A program made the position numbers and the translations under genes. A model generated the notes under the pieces. That model was not told the DNA's origin. It did not search any database and saw only the letters and a list, made by a program, of their open reading frames with translations. DNA of 34,683 nucleotides, from NCBI GenBank assembly GCA_014825775.1, contig MVAQ01000226.1, forward strand, positions 1 through 34,683, read 5' to 3'. The stretch is from Krasilnikovozyma curviuscula. Lineage: Eukaryota > Basidiomycota > Tremellomycetes > Cystofilobasidiales > Mrakiaceae. Positions within the stretch are counted from its first letter, which is position 1, and each line of letters starts with the position of its first letter. Of this stretch, positions 11,140-22,046 are shown piece after piece.

Positions 11140-11926
11140 CTACTGGTTCAGAGTTTCCTTCTCAAATAAGGTCAACGTCGTCCAAACCGCCATCTGTTGT
11201 GCGAAACCCAGCAGAAATTTGGCAAGGCGTCAGAACAGTACCAAAAACACAGAGATCAAAAAAGGTTGAAGACAGACACCAAGTTTACTTCTCTCCCAGC
11301 TGTCATTGCCTCTCACCCTACCAAACTCTACCATCAATCCTTCCCTGCCCCACTCACACCAAACACTGGGTCCCAACCTCACACTCTCAGACTGAGTTGA
11401 ACCACCACCTTTCCTCGAAGGTTCGCCGTACAGATCCAGCAAGTCCAATGCTGTTGATGTTGTGCTGATTGAGGGGGCGACGGAGGGGAGGATGGGAGCA
11501 GTGGTAGATGAGTTGGCGATGTTAATGTGAGTCAATTTGAGTGAAGAGTAGACGAGAGGGGTATGTTTTGATGGCTTGTATGGCGCTGTTGGTGTGTAAG
11601 CGAGCGAAAGAGGTGGGCTGTTGTAATTTCTGCAAAGGTTGAAGTTGCGACAGGACGCAGTCCTGGCAGTCAGCACGGTTGTGTACCCAAACAAGTACCG
11701 ATAGCAGAGAACCATATACCCACATGTAGACGATATCAGCTGCATACCATATTTGTCGGTCAATGAGCTTTCAAAAGCAAAAGAGAGACAAATACTTACG
11801 ATATATCTGCTCTTTGGGCTCGGAGACCACCATTCCTTCCTCTTCACATAACATCTTTAAGATCTCCTTCAACTCATTAGAGTAAGGATTCGATCCGAAT
11901 ATCGAAAATAGATCCACTGTTGTCAT
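11140..11926 (-). CDS. Conserved fungal protein of unknown function
   Basis: Four exons (11926-11800, 11739-11724, 11629-11278, 11193-11140) give a continuous 182-aa frame. Exon 2 is only 16 nt and codes for most of PDIVYI. Visible blocks: NPYSNELKEILKMLCEEE; EQIYPDIVYINYNSPPLSLA; STTSTALDLLDLYGEPSRKG followed by GG; VWCEWGREGLMVEFG; DSWERSK; and a C-terminal AVWTTLTLFEK. I recall a family of small fungal proteins with a GEPxRKGGG...WCEW...G.MVEFG...WERGK...W pattern, which is why I chose splices that restore those blocks; that is recollection, not a search. The last donor (GTCTGT at 11277) is the weakest join. No signal peptide or membrane helix; probably soluble. Divergent from VMA10 across a ~245-base gap. 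Confidence 0.65.
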
Positions 11927-12170
11927 TTTTTCTGCAGTTTCTACAGCGAGTGAGTACCTATTATAAAGAGAAGCAACCAATCCCAGGATAAATTATCTAC
12001 CATTTCTTTACCATGCTGAGAGGCAATACTCACTTGAAGGAGCTGACTTGTAACTTTTCTTGTCCAGTCGCTAGGTGGTGGCTACAGGCTGGATCGACCT
12101 CATCGCACAGCGCTGCCTGCTCGCTGCTATCTGCCCCTCACTCAGTCGAAAACCTCCTCTAGTTAGAAAA
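11927..12170. promoter_or_regulatory. Shared divergent promoter region (182-aa gene / VMA10)
   Basis: Start codons on opposite strands are 244 bases apart, so both promoters and 5' leaders must lie here. I see no TATA box; assignment rests on gene geometry alone. Confidence 0.45.
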
Positions 12171-13565
12171 ATGGTAGGCAATTCATCTCTCTTATCCTAA
12201 TACTGATATACTGGGTCACGTCAGACTGATTGTTGCTTTCTCCTGTTTCCAGGCCGCTCAACAATCTCAAGGAATCGCTGTCTTGCTCGAGGTTGGTCCA
12301 TTTCTGGTCTGTTCTTCATGGAAGCTGGTTACTAACAATACGTTGCATTGTGTTATGAACTAAGGCCGAGAAGGAAGCTTCAAAGGTCGTAGCTGCTGCC
12401 AGATCATGTACGTCTCGTTTCCTTACTTTCCCGTTTCTCTATCCTTCTCTCGCTTCGGTCAAGGTGGTCGTCCAGACGGACATCTGGTCTGTAGAATGAG
12501 GAATAGAAGAGAACACCTGTTCTGTATAGCATGGTATATAGCTGGGTGACCAGGAGTTGGGCAAGGAAGAGTAGGAGGGAATAGAGAGGCCGCAGGGCTT
12601 AACCGCTCTTGGCTGAAACTATTGGTCGAGGTTCAGCTGGTCTTGCGGCCACTCGCTGGTGGTGTGGAGAAACGAGAGAAGTTTGTGATATCGTTGGTCA
12701 TTATTGAACATGTGCTGGGATGCGTCCAGTTCAGTCGAGTTCTCAAGGCGGCTCATAGGAACAGAGGGCAGGAGATGAGGAAGGTCACCGTTCTGTCAAA
12801 GCCGGTATATCGCTCTAGCCTGCCTACATCAGCATCAACGGGGTTATGGTGGTACCTGGTTGATTGTAATGGCGGTTTGATTAGTGTTCGAATGGCGAAT
12901 AGGGAGCTTTCAGCTTTCAGCTACCAAGGAGACCGATATCGCTGCCTCGCTTCCTCTTTCTGGACTCTTCTACTACCCTTTGTTCTAAAACCAAATTACT
13001 GATAAAATAATCACTTCTCCTCACGTTATTGCCCCTCTTCCTCTCGATCCATACACTGTTTGCCTGTTCGGCACTCGACCGACCCTTGCTGGATGGTACC
13101 CTCTCAACTTCTCTTCTCATTACTCCCGCCCATGTGCCTTGATTCAAATATTGCTGCTGAACATTGGACGCTATCTTCATCTGTTGATACACCACCCACA
13201 CCCAACAGACCGAGTTCAAAAGCTGAAGGATGCTAGATCTGAGGCCGCTAAAGAAATCGAAGCTTACAAGGCTAAGAAGGAGGAAGAGTATACTGCTTTT
13301 GAGAAAGAGGTACGTTTTTTCTCCGTCTGCCCCTTCCTCAACCGTTGCTCTTGCCGCTCACATTTCCCTTTCACTTCCATTTTCCATCATACAGCACGCC
13401 GGTTCTACCACAACATCCCAATCTCAGATCGATTCCCTCACCGAAAGTCAGCTCTCCACCTTGGCGTCTGACTTCGCGTCCAACAAGCAGAAGGTCGTCG
13501 AGAAGCTTTTGGACAGAGTCACTCAAGTCGAAAACCAGCTGCACAGGAATTTGAAGAAGGAGTAA
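12171..13565 (+). CDS. VMA10: V-type H+-ATPase subunit G
   Basis: Subunit G is part of the peripheral stalk that joins the V1 and V0 sectors of the vacuolar proton pump. Five exons (12171-12173, 12253-12291, 12365-12407, 13209-13309, 13395-13565) give 118 aa, the normal length for the family. The N-terminus MAAQQSQGIAVLLEAEKEAS followed by KVVAAARSYRVQKLKDA is the conserved signature; the rest is a charged coiled coil (AKKEEEYTAFEKE) ending HRNLKKE. Exon 1 carries only the ATG. Intron 3 is 801 nt, against 73-85 nt for the other three; the reading frame across it (TCA T/AC CGA, giving S-Y-R) exactly restores the family motif, so the join is secure. Confidence 0.95.
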
Positions 13566-13993
13566 TGGTAATGGGTGGTGGAAGTCTTGTTGGAGGGGAT
13601 CAACACATAGATGGCTGGAGTTTGAGTGGAAGTAGGAGAGGAGAGGGATTGTGTGGCCGTGTCAGGACGAGCGTGCGTAGCTGGCCTGTGAGGGAATTAT
13701 TATGCAGGTCTTTCCAATTTCAGCGCTTGCGTCGTGCCAGACAGCGAGGGTTCATCAGCGCACGGTTACTGTGTTGGATATTCGATTACGATTACAGTAA
13801 GCGCTAACAGAGAGGCCATTGGGGCCTTAAACCTGCGAATGGCCCTGTTCTGGTGGAGCACACTCAACCGTGTTGTGGTTCAGAAGGAGTTGCCTCCCCT
13901 CCTCCAAAATGCAGCCAACCCTGTTCCGGATGACTTTCTATCAAAAGAAATAAAAGGGGGGAAGAAGACCAGCTTCTTCGGGGTTAATATCTA
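13566..13993. other. Intergenic region 3' of VMA10
   Basis: Holds the VMA10 3' untranslated region. G-rich on the plus strand at 13565-13650. No supported gene. Confidence 0.4.
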
Positions 13994-14588
13994 ATGTCCC
14001 CCTTAGCGGCGGCCAAACTTGTGATACCCTTGCGCACTGTGTGGACTACGTTTGTTGTGCGTTGCGAGTTGGTGTATGTATCACTGATGACAGGAAGGAC
14101 CTCTATGCCTCAGCTTCAACTTGAGTCTCCTCCACTTGTCCAACCACCCTTCTCATCATCATCATCTTCAGATCAAACCACTACAGGTACAGCAAATGAC
14201 TGACAGCTGGCGGTCGCACAAAGAATGGAAGGAAAGCTGGGCTAACGACTAGTGGTGGACAGGCCTTGGTTACCAGGTAAAGTGAGTGTCGGTCGTCAGA
14301 ACCTCAGTGATGCCTTGGCGTTTCCAGGATCAGATGTCTATGCACATAGACTTACTTCATCAGCCGTCACCTTCTCAGGTCTTTTTTTAATATATATATA
14401 TTTACTAGTATACTTCCTTAGAGATTTCCGGGGGGTTTCTATCTTTGGTTTGACACTTGGTCTGAGTGAGTTCCATCGCTGGTTTCCATGTCTTCTTCGC
14501 GGCGGGGCGGGGGGAAAGCAACCAAGAAACTGCTCTGACTTACTTCAACAACGCCGACATCCTCAGCATTGAATTGAACCCCCACTAG
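13994..14588 (+). CDS. Weak candidate: hypothetical four-exon small gene
   Basis: Four segments (13994-14186, 14253-14276, 14328-14378, 14467-14588) can be joined by GT-AG introns in a continuous frame of 129 aa, ending TAG. The joined part reads QTTTVVDRPWLPGSDVYAHR, then LTSSAVTFSVSSIAGFHVFF and a C-terminal ETALTYFNNADILSIELNPH. The first intron has a good GCTAAC branch site; the third has TTGAC. I recognise no domain. Support is limited to phase agreement across three introns, which could arise by chance. A later start at 14087 is possible. It could instead be non-coding sequence upstream of the carbonic anhydrase gene. Confidence 0.25.
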
Positions 14589-15444
14589 TCTTCGTGAGCC
14601 GTCTACTTTACTTCCACTGTCTCAAACCCTCCCCCTCTCTCTGATGGATGGAAACTGCGAAGGTTGAGCTCTCGCCACTCGATCGGATCATTGTTTTGAA
14701 CGATTTGTATTTATTTATCTAATCTCTCTCTTTCCCCAGTTGACCCCAAAACCATGCCTAGACCCTCTCCTGGACATCCTTATGGGTACCCTTCTCAAGT
14801 ACAGGTGTCTGACGACCACCAGTGGCATGCAGCGACGGAGGAAAGTACCGCTGGGGTCTTTTTTTTTTTTGGCTCCTCCAACGGAAAATTGGGGTGGAAA
14901 TATCTGACGTTATCTGTCCTCGACTATCACCATCTCAAAAGCTCTCTGCTTTCCCAATTGGCAATCGTCAACAGTTTCCCTTTCTTGTAGATTGATCTGC
15001 ACGTATGTCGATTTGCTGTTCTCCTGTCGATGTCATGGTGGTGATTGACGTTCTCTTCGTCGTCCCTTTTCTGCTGAACGTTTCTCGCCATGTCAACGCT
15101 GCTGCTGCCTCCCTCGCTTCAACAAGTCCCCTATATACAGTCTTTTTCTGTTATACAGCTTAGGGCTTTGTCATTCACGTGCTCCTGTCATTTAGCCAGC
15201 GTTAGAATTTCAGAGAAGTGAGTTTCTAATCTTCGCCCGTGTCTCCATTGGTCAAAACTCAGACCGGGCAATCTACCTCCATTTTCTGCATGATGATCAC
15301 GTTGCTTACTCGGCAACTCTCTCTTTCAAATAGCACAACGGACGAAAGTTCTATCAACTTCATTCCAGTTCCAACTTCAATTTAATTCCTTTGCTTCGTC
15401 TCCATTCTTCTCCGCCCTCCTCTACCCCAACACTCGACAACAAG
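14589..15444. other. Long upstream region of the carbonic anhydrase gene
   Basis: About 850 pyrimidine-rich bases. CCCTATATACAG near 15127 could be a TATA element for carbonic anhydrase, and the last ~80 bases look like a typical C/T-rich fungal leader. Acceptor-like sites (TTTCCCCAG at 14740, CTTGTAG at 14990) suggest possible untranslated-region introns, but no coding exon is convincing. Confidence 0.4.
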
Positions 15445-16874
15445 ATGTCAGTTGCACCTCAATCACCAACTACTGAAGAATCATTCAAAGACACTGTCAT
15501 TATTGATGATATTCTCCAGAAGAACAAACAGTGGGCGTGAGTTCGAGGTGTTCACTATTTCCAGCATCGTCCTCCCCAATGCTGAAGTTTTCTTTCCTTC
15601 GTTTCTGTAGCAAGGACGTCTCCCAGGTCGATGGAACTTTCTTCGAAGAATCATCAAAAGGTCAAAAGCCAAAGGCTCTTTGGTTGGGCTGCTCGGATTC
15701 AAGGTGAGTATTGACAGACTACTGAACCCAGGTTTCAGTGTACTCTCTGTTTCTTTTCCATCTCTAATCGTACTCCGATCTGTTTGTTTATGTCGGCTAT
15801 CAGAGTTCCAGAATCTACCCTTGTTGCTGCTCGACCAGGAGAGTTATTCGTCCACGTATGTTTGAATGTTCATCACCTTCGCCTCACCCAATCTTCCGCT
15901 CAAAACTGTTGTTTCTCTGCTATCCACTTCTGCCGACTTTCTTTATCAACAGAGAAACATCGCCAATCAATTCCATGACACCGACGACAGTGCTCAATCG
16001 TGTTTAGGTTCGTGTTCCGTTTCACCGAGCTTTGTAGAAATGCAACTTATTCCTGACTCTTGTCATCTTCCTCCGTCTAGCTTACGCTGTTGAGAATGCC
16101 AAGATTCAACATGGTGAATATTTCAGTCGCTCCATCTCTTCTAGCTAATATAGTGCGATACTAATGTTTTGCTGCGCCATTCATCGCATCAGTCTTGGTC
16201 GTTGGACACACCAACTGTGGTGGTTGTGTTGCCGCTTGGGGTTCCCCGAAGCCAGATCCAGAGGTTGAAGGTGCTCCCAAAGTGAGACAGCTTGTCACCT
16301 TTATCGTAATTTCCCTTCGACACTTGCTGACCCTAACGATCCCGCAACCAGAAACGAGCGACCCCTCTCACTCGATTCCTCGCCCCACTCATCAAGCTCC
16401 GTCACTCTCTCACCCACTCCCGCCATGCTGGTCAATCTGAATTAGCGCTCGATGACCTCATTGAGGAAAATGTCATTCAAACCGTCCAGAATATCGTTGC
16501 GACCGAGACAATTCAGGAGAACTGGGCCAAGTTCAAAAATGGCGAGTTACCAGCTGGTCAACCTGGAGTACAGGTCCATGGGTTGATCTACAGATTGGAT
16601 ACAGGGAGATTGCACGATTTGCACTGCTCGTACGTATCGCACCTCCGTTCTCGTCATATCCGTTTACAGTCATATCCGTTTACAAATTGACCTGTGCTGA
16701 AACTGACTGCTTGACTTTTTATTTTTATTTTTTAGTGCTTTCCCACCAGCTCCACCACCTAGTCCATCTCTTGGTCTCTCACCAGCTACTGCCGAGAAGC
16801 AACGTACCAATGCCCAAGGCCAAGCGTTGTCTAACTTGCTCGAGGAGATGAAGATTCCAAAGGCATCTACCTAA
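15445..16874 (+). CDS. Beta-class carbonic anhydrase
   Basis: Interconverts CO2 and bicarbonate; in fungi it feeds bicarbonate to carboxylation reactions and CO2 sensing. Eight exons (15445-15536, 15611-15703, 15804-15855, 15953-16007, 16081-16113, 16193-16281, 16352-16629, 16736-16874) give 276 aa. The zinc and catalytic signature of the beta class is complete: ALWLGCSDSRVPES (Cys ligand plus the Asp-Arg pair, the last codon of CSDS being split by an intron), GELFVHRNIANQF, AVENAKIQHVLVVGHTNCGG (His ligand) followed by C as the third ligand. After this come the C-terminal helices and GQPGVQVHGLIYRLDTGRLH. No clear targeting peptide, so cytosol is likely. The short Pro/Ser-rich C-terminal extension (FPPAPPPSPSLGLSP) is not part of the core fold. 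Fungi of this group often have two paralogues; I cannot tell which one this is. Confidence 0.95.
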
Positions 16875-17301
16875 TCCCAACGTAGGATAGGATGATAGGA
16901 TGTTTCTTCAACCCTTGTTCTCAATGAAGTGGCCTCTCAATAATTACAATACATCTGTTGTTTAGATTTTTGGTTTCGGAATACGTCTTTCCCTCTGTCT
17001 GCCTAAGCGTACGTCGGTCGATGTGCGCCATCTTTCTATTGCTTATACTCTTGGTCGTACTTGATATACATCTTCATGACTATGTTTCTATTTTATTTCT
17101 GGATGAGAGAGTTGTACTTGATAAAGCAGAAAATCATAAAAAAAAAAGAAACAAAAAAAAACGGAAGTTCAGGCTAAGACGAACGGATTGAAAAGTGGGC
17201 TTCGTCGACATTCACAGTCTAGAGTGAGCCCTAACATCTTTGAATTGGATTTTCAGCCTCCAATTTAACCTTGTCAGTTTCCTTTTCCAGGGGTTTCAAT
17301 A
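16875..17301. other. Intergenic region between carbonic anhydrase and TPR genes
   Basis: Same-strand neighbours. It contains an A-rich run near 17137-17160 and should hold the carbonic anhydrase terminator and the promoter of the next gene. No gene seen. Confidence 0.4.
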
Positions 17302-18234
17302 ATGGCCGCTCGACTTTTTCCGACAATCAGAAGCACCGTAACGGGGTCCAGTCGTAAAAGGAGTTTATCAGCAGCGACTTCAGTGGTCGCAAGTACATCT
17401 AAACTTGCGGCTCAGCAGTCATCATTATATGTTGGAAAATCAACGAGGAAGGGAACCTCATTAGGTTGTGGAAGCTGTAAGTCATTTCCTTGCGTTCGTT
17501 TTGTTACCCGGAAGCCCCGGCACTGACTGAGGATTTGCTTGCAGTCTCTCGAAGCTACAGTACTTCACCTGAAGAGGATGCTCATAAGTTGATAAATTCT
17601 GGTACTGAAGCGTTGGAAACGGGTGACTTGGAACTGGCGAAGACGCTGTATGAGCGTGCGTTGCTATGGAAGCCGGATTCTGCAGAGGCTCTGTTCTGCC
17701 TAGGAGTAGTTGAATGGCAACTGAGTGAGTTCGTTATTTAGGGTTTTTTGGCTGGTGATTCTATTGCTAAAGATGGCTTTCTCGTCGCAACCAACCTTTC
17801 AATGCGATAGAAAATCCAACTGGAGCAATCAAAGCATGGACATCGTCCTTGGAGCACAACCCAATCAATGCTTCAGACATACACACAAACCTAGCAACAG
17901 CTCTCCTCTCTCAGTCGAAACCGAAGAAGGAAGAATACGACCTGGCTTTGTCTCATTTGAAGAGGGCGCACGAAATGAGTCCAGACGATGGTGAGATCTC
18001 TTATAACTACGCTCAGGTGCTAGAGGGGTTGGGGCATTTGGAAGAAGCGAGGGTGCAGTTTGAGAAGGCGCTGGGTGGGGGTGTACTGAAAGCTGCTATC
18101 GGGATGGAGAAGGTCAGTCCTTGTTCATTTGCTATCGCAGTTTGTCTCGCTGTGGTTGAGAGCTTACTATCTTGCTGATATTGAACCACTAGGTTAACGC
18201 GAAACTCGTGGAGAAGAAGGACGAAAAGAAGTAA
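17302..18234 (+). CDS. TPR-repeat protein, probably mitochondrial
   Basis: Four exons (17302-17476, 17545-17724, 17811-18112, 18193-18234) give 232 aa. The first ~85 residues are Arg/Ser/Thr-rich with almost no acids (MAARLFPTIRSTVTGSSRKR...), as expected of a mitochondrial presequence. At least three TPR-like helical pairs follow: NSGTEALETGDLELAKTLYE with ALLWKPDSAEALFCLG; the ENPTGAIKAWTSSLEHNP segment with DIHTNLATALL; and AEM-type repeats ALSHLKRAHEMSPDDGEISY with NYAQVLEGLGHLEEARVQFE. The C-terminus is Lys-rich (VEKKDEKK). TPRs bind other proteins; the partner and process are not shown. Not a family I can name. Confidence 0.8.
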
Positions 18235-18602
18235 AGCAGATTGCCGGGATACAAAAAATGGCCGGCAATAGTGTGGATTGTTTTGATTTGAACGATCGCC
18301 AGGATCACGTTCCCTAGTGAGATTATGATTAAATGTGGTGCATTGCCTGATATTACTGGATCCTATTCCTCTATACGTGAGTATCATCTACTCATAACAA
18401 CGACTAGCAAGCTTGCAATATAGCCTCCTGCCCTAAAGCATCAATTTTCTAAAATACAATTCAACAGTCGTGTTTGAAGGTATGGTCAGGCAATAAGAAA
18501 CTAGTTGATACAGATCAGTTCCAAAAGGATATTAAAGAGAGAAAAGAATAGGGAAAAGCATCGACAACGTCTTGCAGAAGTTTTCTGTTTTGTTTTGTCT
18601 CG
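18235..18602. other. Convergent intergenic region
   Basis: 3' ends of the TPR gene (plus) and the transporter gene (minus) face each other. AT-rich; no gene or repeat seen. Confidence 0.4.
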
Positions 18603-21600
18603 TTAGACATCAATTCGTCCTTTAGCTTTCTCCGCAAACTCGTCCGCGGCCATCTGTCTCTTCTCAGCGTAACCAACTTCCTCGTGTTGGTAAAGAGCCT
18701 CCTTGGGTGGAAGGTTCTTCTTTCGCAAGATGTATTTGTTGATGTACCAAGGGAGTTGACGAAGCTGGTATCTGGCGTGCTTCATTGTTGGAACACTGAA
18801 CACAGAATCAAGCTCTTCGAGAGACAGAGCTTTTGTCTGGTGAAACATAGAGCAAAGGAGAGAACAATGTCAGAGCAAGGAAGGTAGACTGTGGAAAACC
18901 GATGCGCACCTCAGGAAGGAAGAAGAACACTAGGACAGCCAAAATCGCATTCCACGCTGAGTACCATCCAAAAGCACCCATTGGAGTAAATGCAGCCAAT
19001 AAGGATGGGAAAGTCAGAGCAACTGTGTTTAAAGAAGGATGGACGTCAGTGCCGCAACAGAACTCAAGAAATTGCTGGCACAACTTACCGATGAAGTTCC
19101 AGAACCAAAGAGTGGCCGTGGAGAAAGACATGCCCTGGTCTCTAACTGTGATGGGATAGGCCTCAGCGGAATACGTAAATGGCACCGGGCCCTCACCGGG
19201 AGAGTAGGCGATGGTGAAGAGGCTGAAGTTAAAGTAGGAGAACGTCAACGAGAGCTTATTCTCATCAGGAGGACGGTAATACTTACTAAATAAACAGTGC
19301 AATCAAACCAACGGAGACGTTGGAACCGAAAGGTTTGATGTAGAAACAGGCACCTGCGCCGTCGAAAACAACGAAGTGGTCAGCAGCAAAGACGAAGATG
19401 AATAAGAGTTTGGGCTTACCAGTTAGAAGCAAGAAGAGCGACATTAATGGGAACGACACAAGAAGCAAGTTTCTTCGTCCAAAAGTATCGATGGTCCAGA
19501 TGGCTGGCGCTGCGAAAACAGTGTTCAAAGCACCGAAACCGATGGAGGCCGCGATAGATGAAACCTCAGAGAGACCAGCAGAGAGAAAGATGGATGAAGA
19601 GTAGTATGCTATGACGTTAATGCCACAGAATTGTTGACCAAACTGAAGTACAGTGGCAAAGTCAGCTTAAGACATGGAAACAGGACGCGCGAGTTACTCA
19701 CCATGACAATGTACGATGCTTGAGCAGCTCGTCTATTTCTTGGGACAGTAAAGAGTTCCAAGAATCTGTTTCTACCTGCGAAGATCTTGGCTTCTTCCTC
19801 TAGTTGGACGGAGATATAGAACAGATCTCTAGCCGCTTGGATTTCTGAGCCTCTGAGTTGCATCAGCGACTTATAGGCGTCTTGGTGTCTACCTTTGGAG
19901 ATGAGCCAACGTGGTGATTCTGCACAATAGTAAATCTGGCCCATAACAAATAGAGCTGGGATACCAGCTGATCCAAGCATGAGACGCCAGTTGAGCCCAG
20001 TGATGCCTGGACGGTTCTGTACTTTGTAGAAGGCAATATCCATGCTAGAATTTATCAAGGCCAGCGGAGCATTTGATGTACCAGTGAGACAGATCAAAGG
20101 AGGCCGAAAGGCGTCAAAAACACATTGCGGTGTGCTTGTGAGTGGACACAGAACTCACACGTAACCCACGAAGATACCGAAGGCGGTCCATGTCTGCCAC
20201 ATCATGACAAGTGCACCTGATAAGAAGGATGATGAAGAGCTTAGACTATCGCGATCGCGGTGGGGAAGGGTCAAGATAACAAATTCTAACCTCTGATGGG
20301 AGCTGGGGCACATTCGGCCTGATTAAAATTATCGAGGATTGTCAGCACTACGGTCTCATTAGCAATAGGGGCTCATAGACCTACAGCGTAAACAGGGACT
20401 GTTGCAGATTTAGCACCTAGGGCAATGCAACATAACCTCAGTCTTCGGCTTCAGAACAAGAGAGAGTTCATAACCACTCACCAATTCCAATACCCAAGAA
20501 GAACCTTGCAATGAACAAATGCCACCACGTATTGGTAAAGCTCGACCAAATACAACCGAGGAAACTGATCAAGGCGGTGATGAAGATAGCACCCTTTCTT
20601 CCGAAGTAGTGATTCAAGGGAGTTGTCAGCCAACATCCCAAAACGGCACAGGCTAAATATGGCGATCCTGAGAAGAGAAGATTACATCAGTGGGAGCCCG
20701 CCGTGATGATCGATGGTCACACACAAAATAAAAACTCCAGGCATACCGTTGACAAGTCCCAACAACCAAGTGTCCCTTCCTTCGCTAGCACCAATTCCAA
20801 ACTGAGCAGGGAAGAATAGCTGAGCACCGTTAATAACAGACTCATCCATACTACGATAGAGAAGAAGACAGCAAGCACATCAATTTAATGGTTGCGCGAT
20901 GAGGAAGACCCACCAACACTTCGGATGGAGAAAACAACACTTACCCCTGAACCGCAGCAGCGACAGAGCACGCAACGACCATGAGGTACAATGCTCTTGG
21001 TTGATCCCACTTGTGGGTGGTCTCTCGACGAAGACTGATTTTCTCTTCTTCAGTCAAGCCTTCGACGGATTCGAAAGCAAGAGGGTTCTGGGGAAAAAAC
21101 AGGGGGGGGCAGATGTCAATAGGGGTTCTACTGGACCAAAATAGAAACCATGGACATACCTGAGCCACGAGACCTCCTCTCTATTGCCAAAGAGTCAGTG
21201 CACGAGCGAAAAAAGCGGTCAGTAAACTTTATTCCTTAAGTGCTGATGAGGTGGCGCATGTGGTGTCGCGCTAGAACGACCACGGGCGGTTGCCGAAATC
21301 GAAAGGGATATGTACGGACCTGGATTAAAGGGGTCATCTCTTCGCCGAACCCTACTCTTTTACAGAAGTCTGCAGCCATTTGCGCTACTTCTTCGTGACT
21401 GAGATGCGAGAGAGGGCTGCACCAAAGAACACAACAGCCGTCGTTAACGAACTCTAACCTAACCTAAGACGAAAAAAGACCTCTTTGGACGTACTTCTCG
21501 AGCTTGTAAGACTCACTCTCATTGACGACAGTGTCAGACCTTCTTGGGTGGGCGTGAGCATCCTCCAAATGCTCCTCATCAGCGACGATGGGTTTCTTGT

Positions 21601-21622
21601 TGTTTGTGGGCTGAGTCTCCAT
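18603..21622 (-). CDS. Sugar-type MFS transporter
   Basis: Fifteen exons (21622-21495, 21416-21320, 21180-21160, 21087-20945, 20850-20747, 20667-20482, 20416-20385, 20318-20291, 20216-20159, 20044-19702, 19642-19420, 19353-19287, 19222-19089, 19022-18910, 18836-18603) join in frame to 636 aa. Family marks: NHYFGRKGAI between TM2 and TM3; RFFLGIGIG; AECAPAPIRG; WRLMLGSAGIPALF; CAESPRWLISKGR before the central loop; GQQFCGINVIAYYSS; DTFGRRNLLL; GEGPVPFTYSAEAYPITVRD; and PETKALSLEELD after TM12. These place it in the sugar porter branch, which carries hexoses, disaccharides, polyols or quinate with H+. Substrate is not decided. It has ~110 cytosolic residues before TM1 and a ~65-residue charged tail, both longer than usual. 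Exons of 21, 28 and 32 nt are present. Probable plasma membrane. Confidence 0.92.
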
Positions 21623-22046
21623 TTTTTGCAGAGCTCTTCGAGGGGCAAGGTGTGGTGTGAAGCGGGACACCAAGTTTAATGTGTGGGGCTTTATACGCAC
21701 AGAAAATATCCATGTGATACCCTTTCTGGTAAAAAGGGTCATCATCGATTTTTTTAGCGTGTGGCAAACAACAACAGCTTCGACGTCATGGCTCTCAACC
21801 TTCCAAGCAATCAAAGCTCGGATCGGCTGCAAATCACTTCGGTACGACGACCCACCCGTCCTGTGTCAGCTATTTTCTGACGATAATGACATTTCTTGCT
21901 ACCAAGCAAGGATGAGGTAGAGTGACGGGCGAATGATGGCAAACCAGGTTTATAACGAGCTCATTAAGGCCCAGATCTGTTACAAAAGAGCCTGCTCTGC
22001 GACATTATGAACCCCTATCGAATCTTCCGAAAGCATATGTAGCTTG
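21623..22046. other. Intergenic: promoter of the MFS transporter
   Basis: About 420 bases between same-strand genes. It should hold the transporter promoter and the VPS29 3' end. No gene seen; no clear regulator motif that I can name. Confidence 0.4.

Noticed and set aside
12622..13002. 126-codon open frame inside the long VMA10 intron
   Set aside because: It opens with TTG, has no splice partner or recognisable motif, and sits within a well-supported intron.
14388..14408. AT-rich run with repeated TATATA
   Set aside because: It lies more than 1 kb before the carbonic anhydrase start and within a candidate intron, so a promoter role is not supported.
21453..21470. CTAACCTAACCTAAG, telomere-like repeat
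   Set aside because: Only about two short units, located inside the first intron of the transporter gene; likely a branch-site-rich intron, not a telomere relic.
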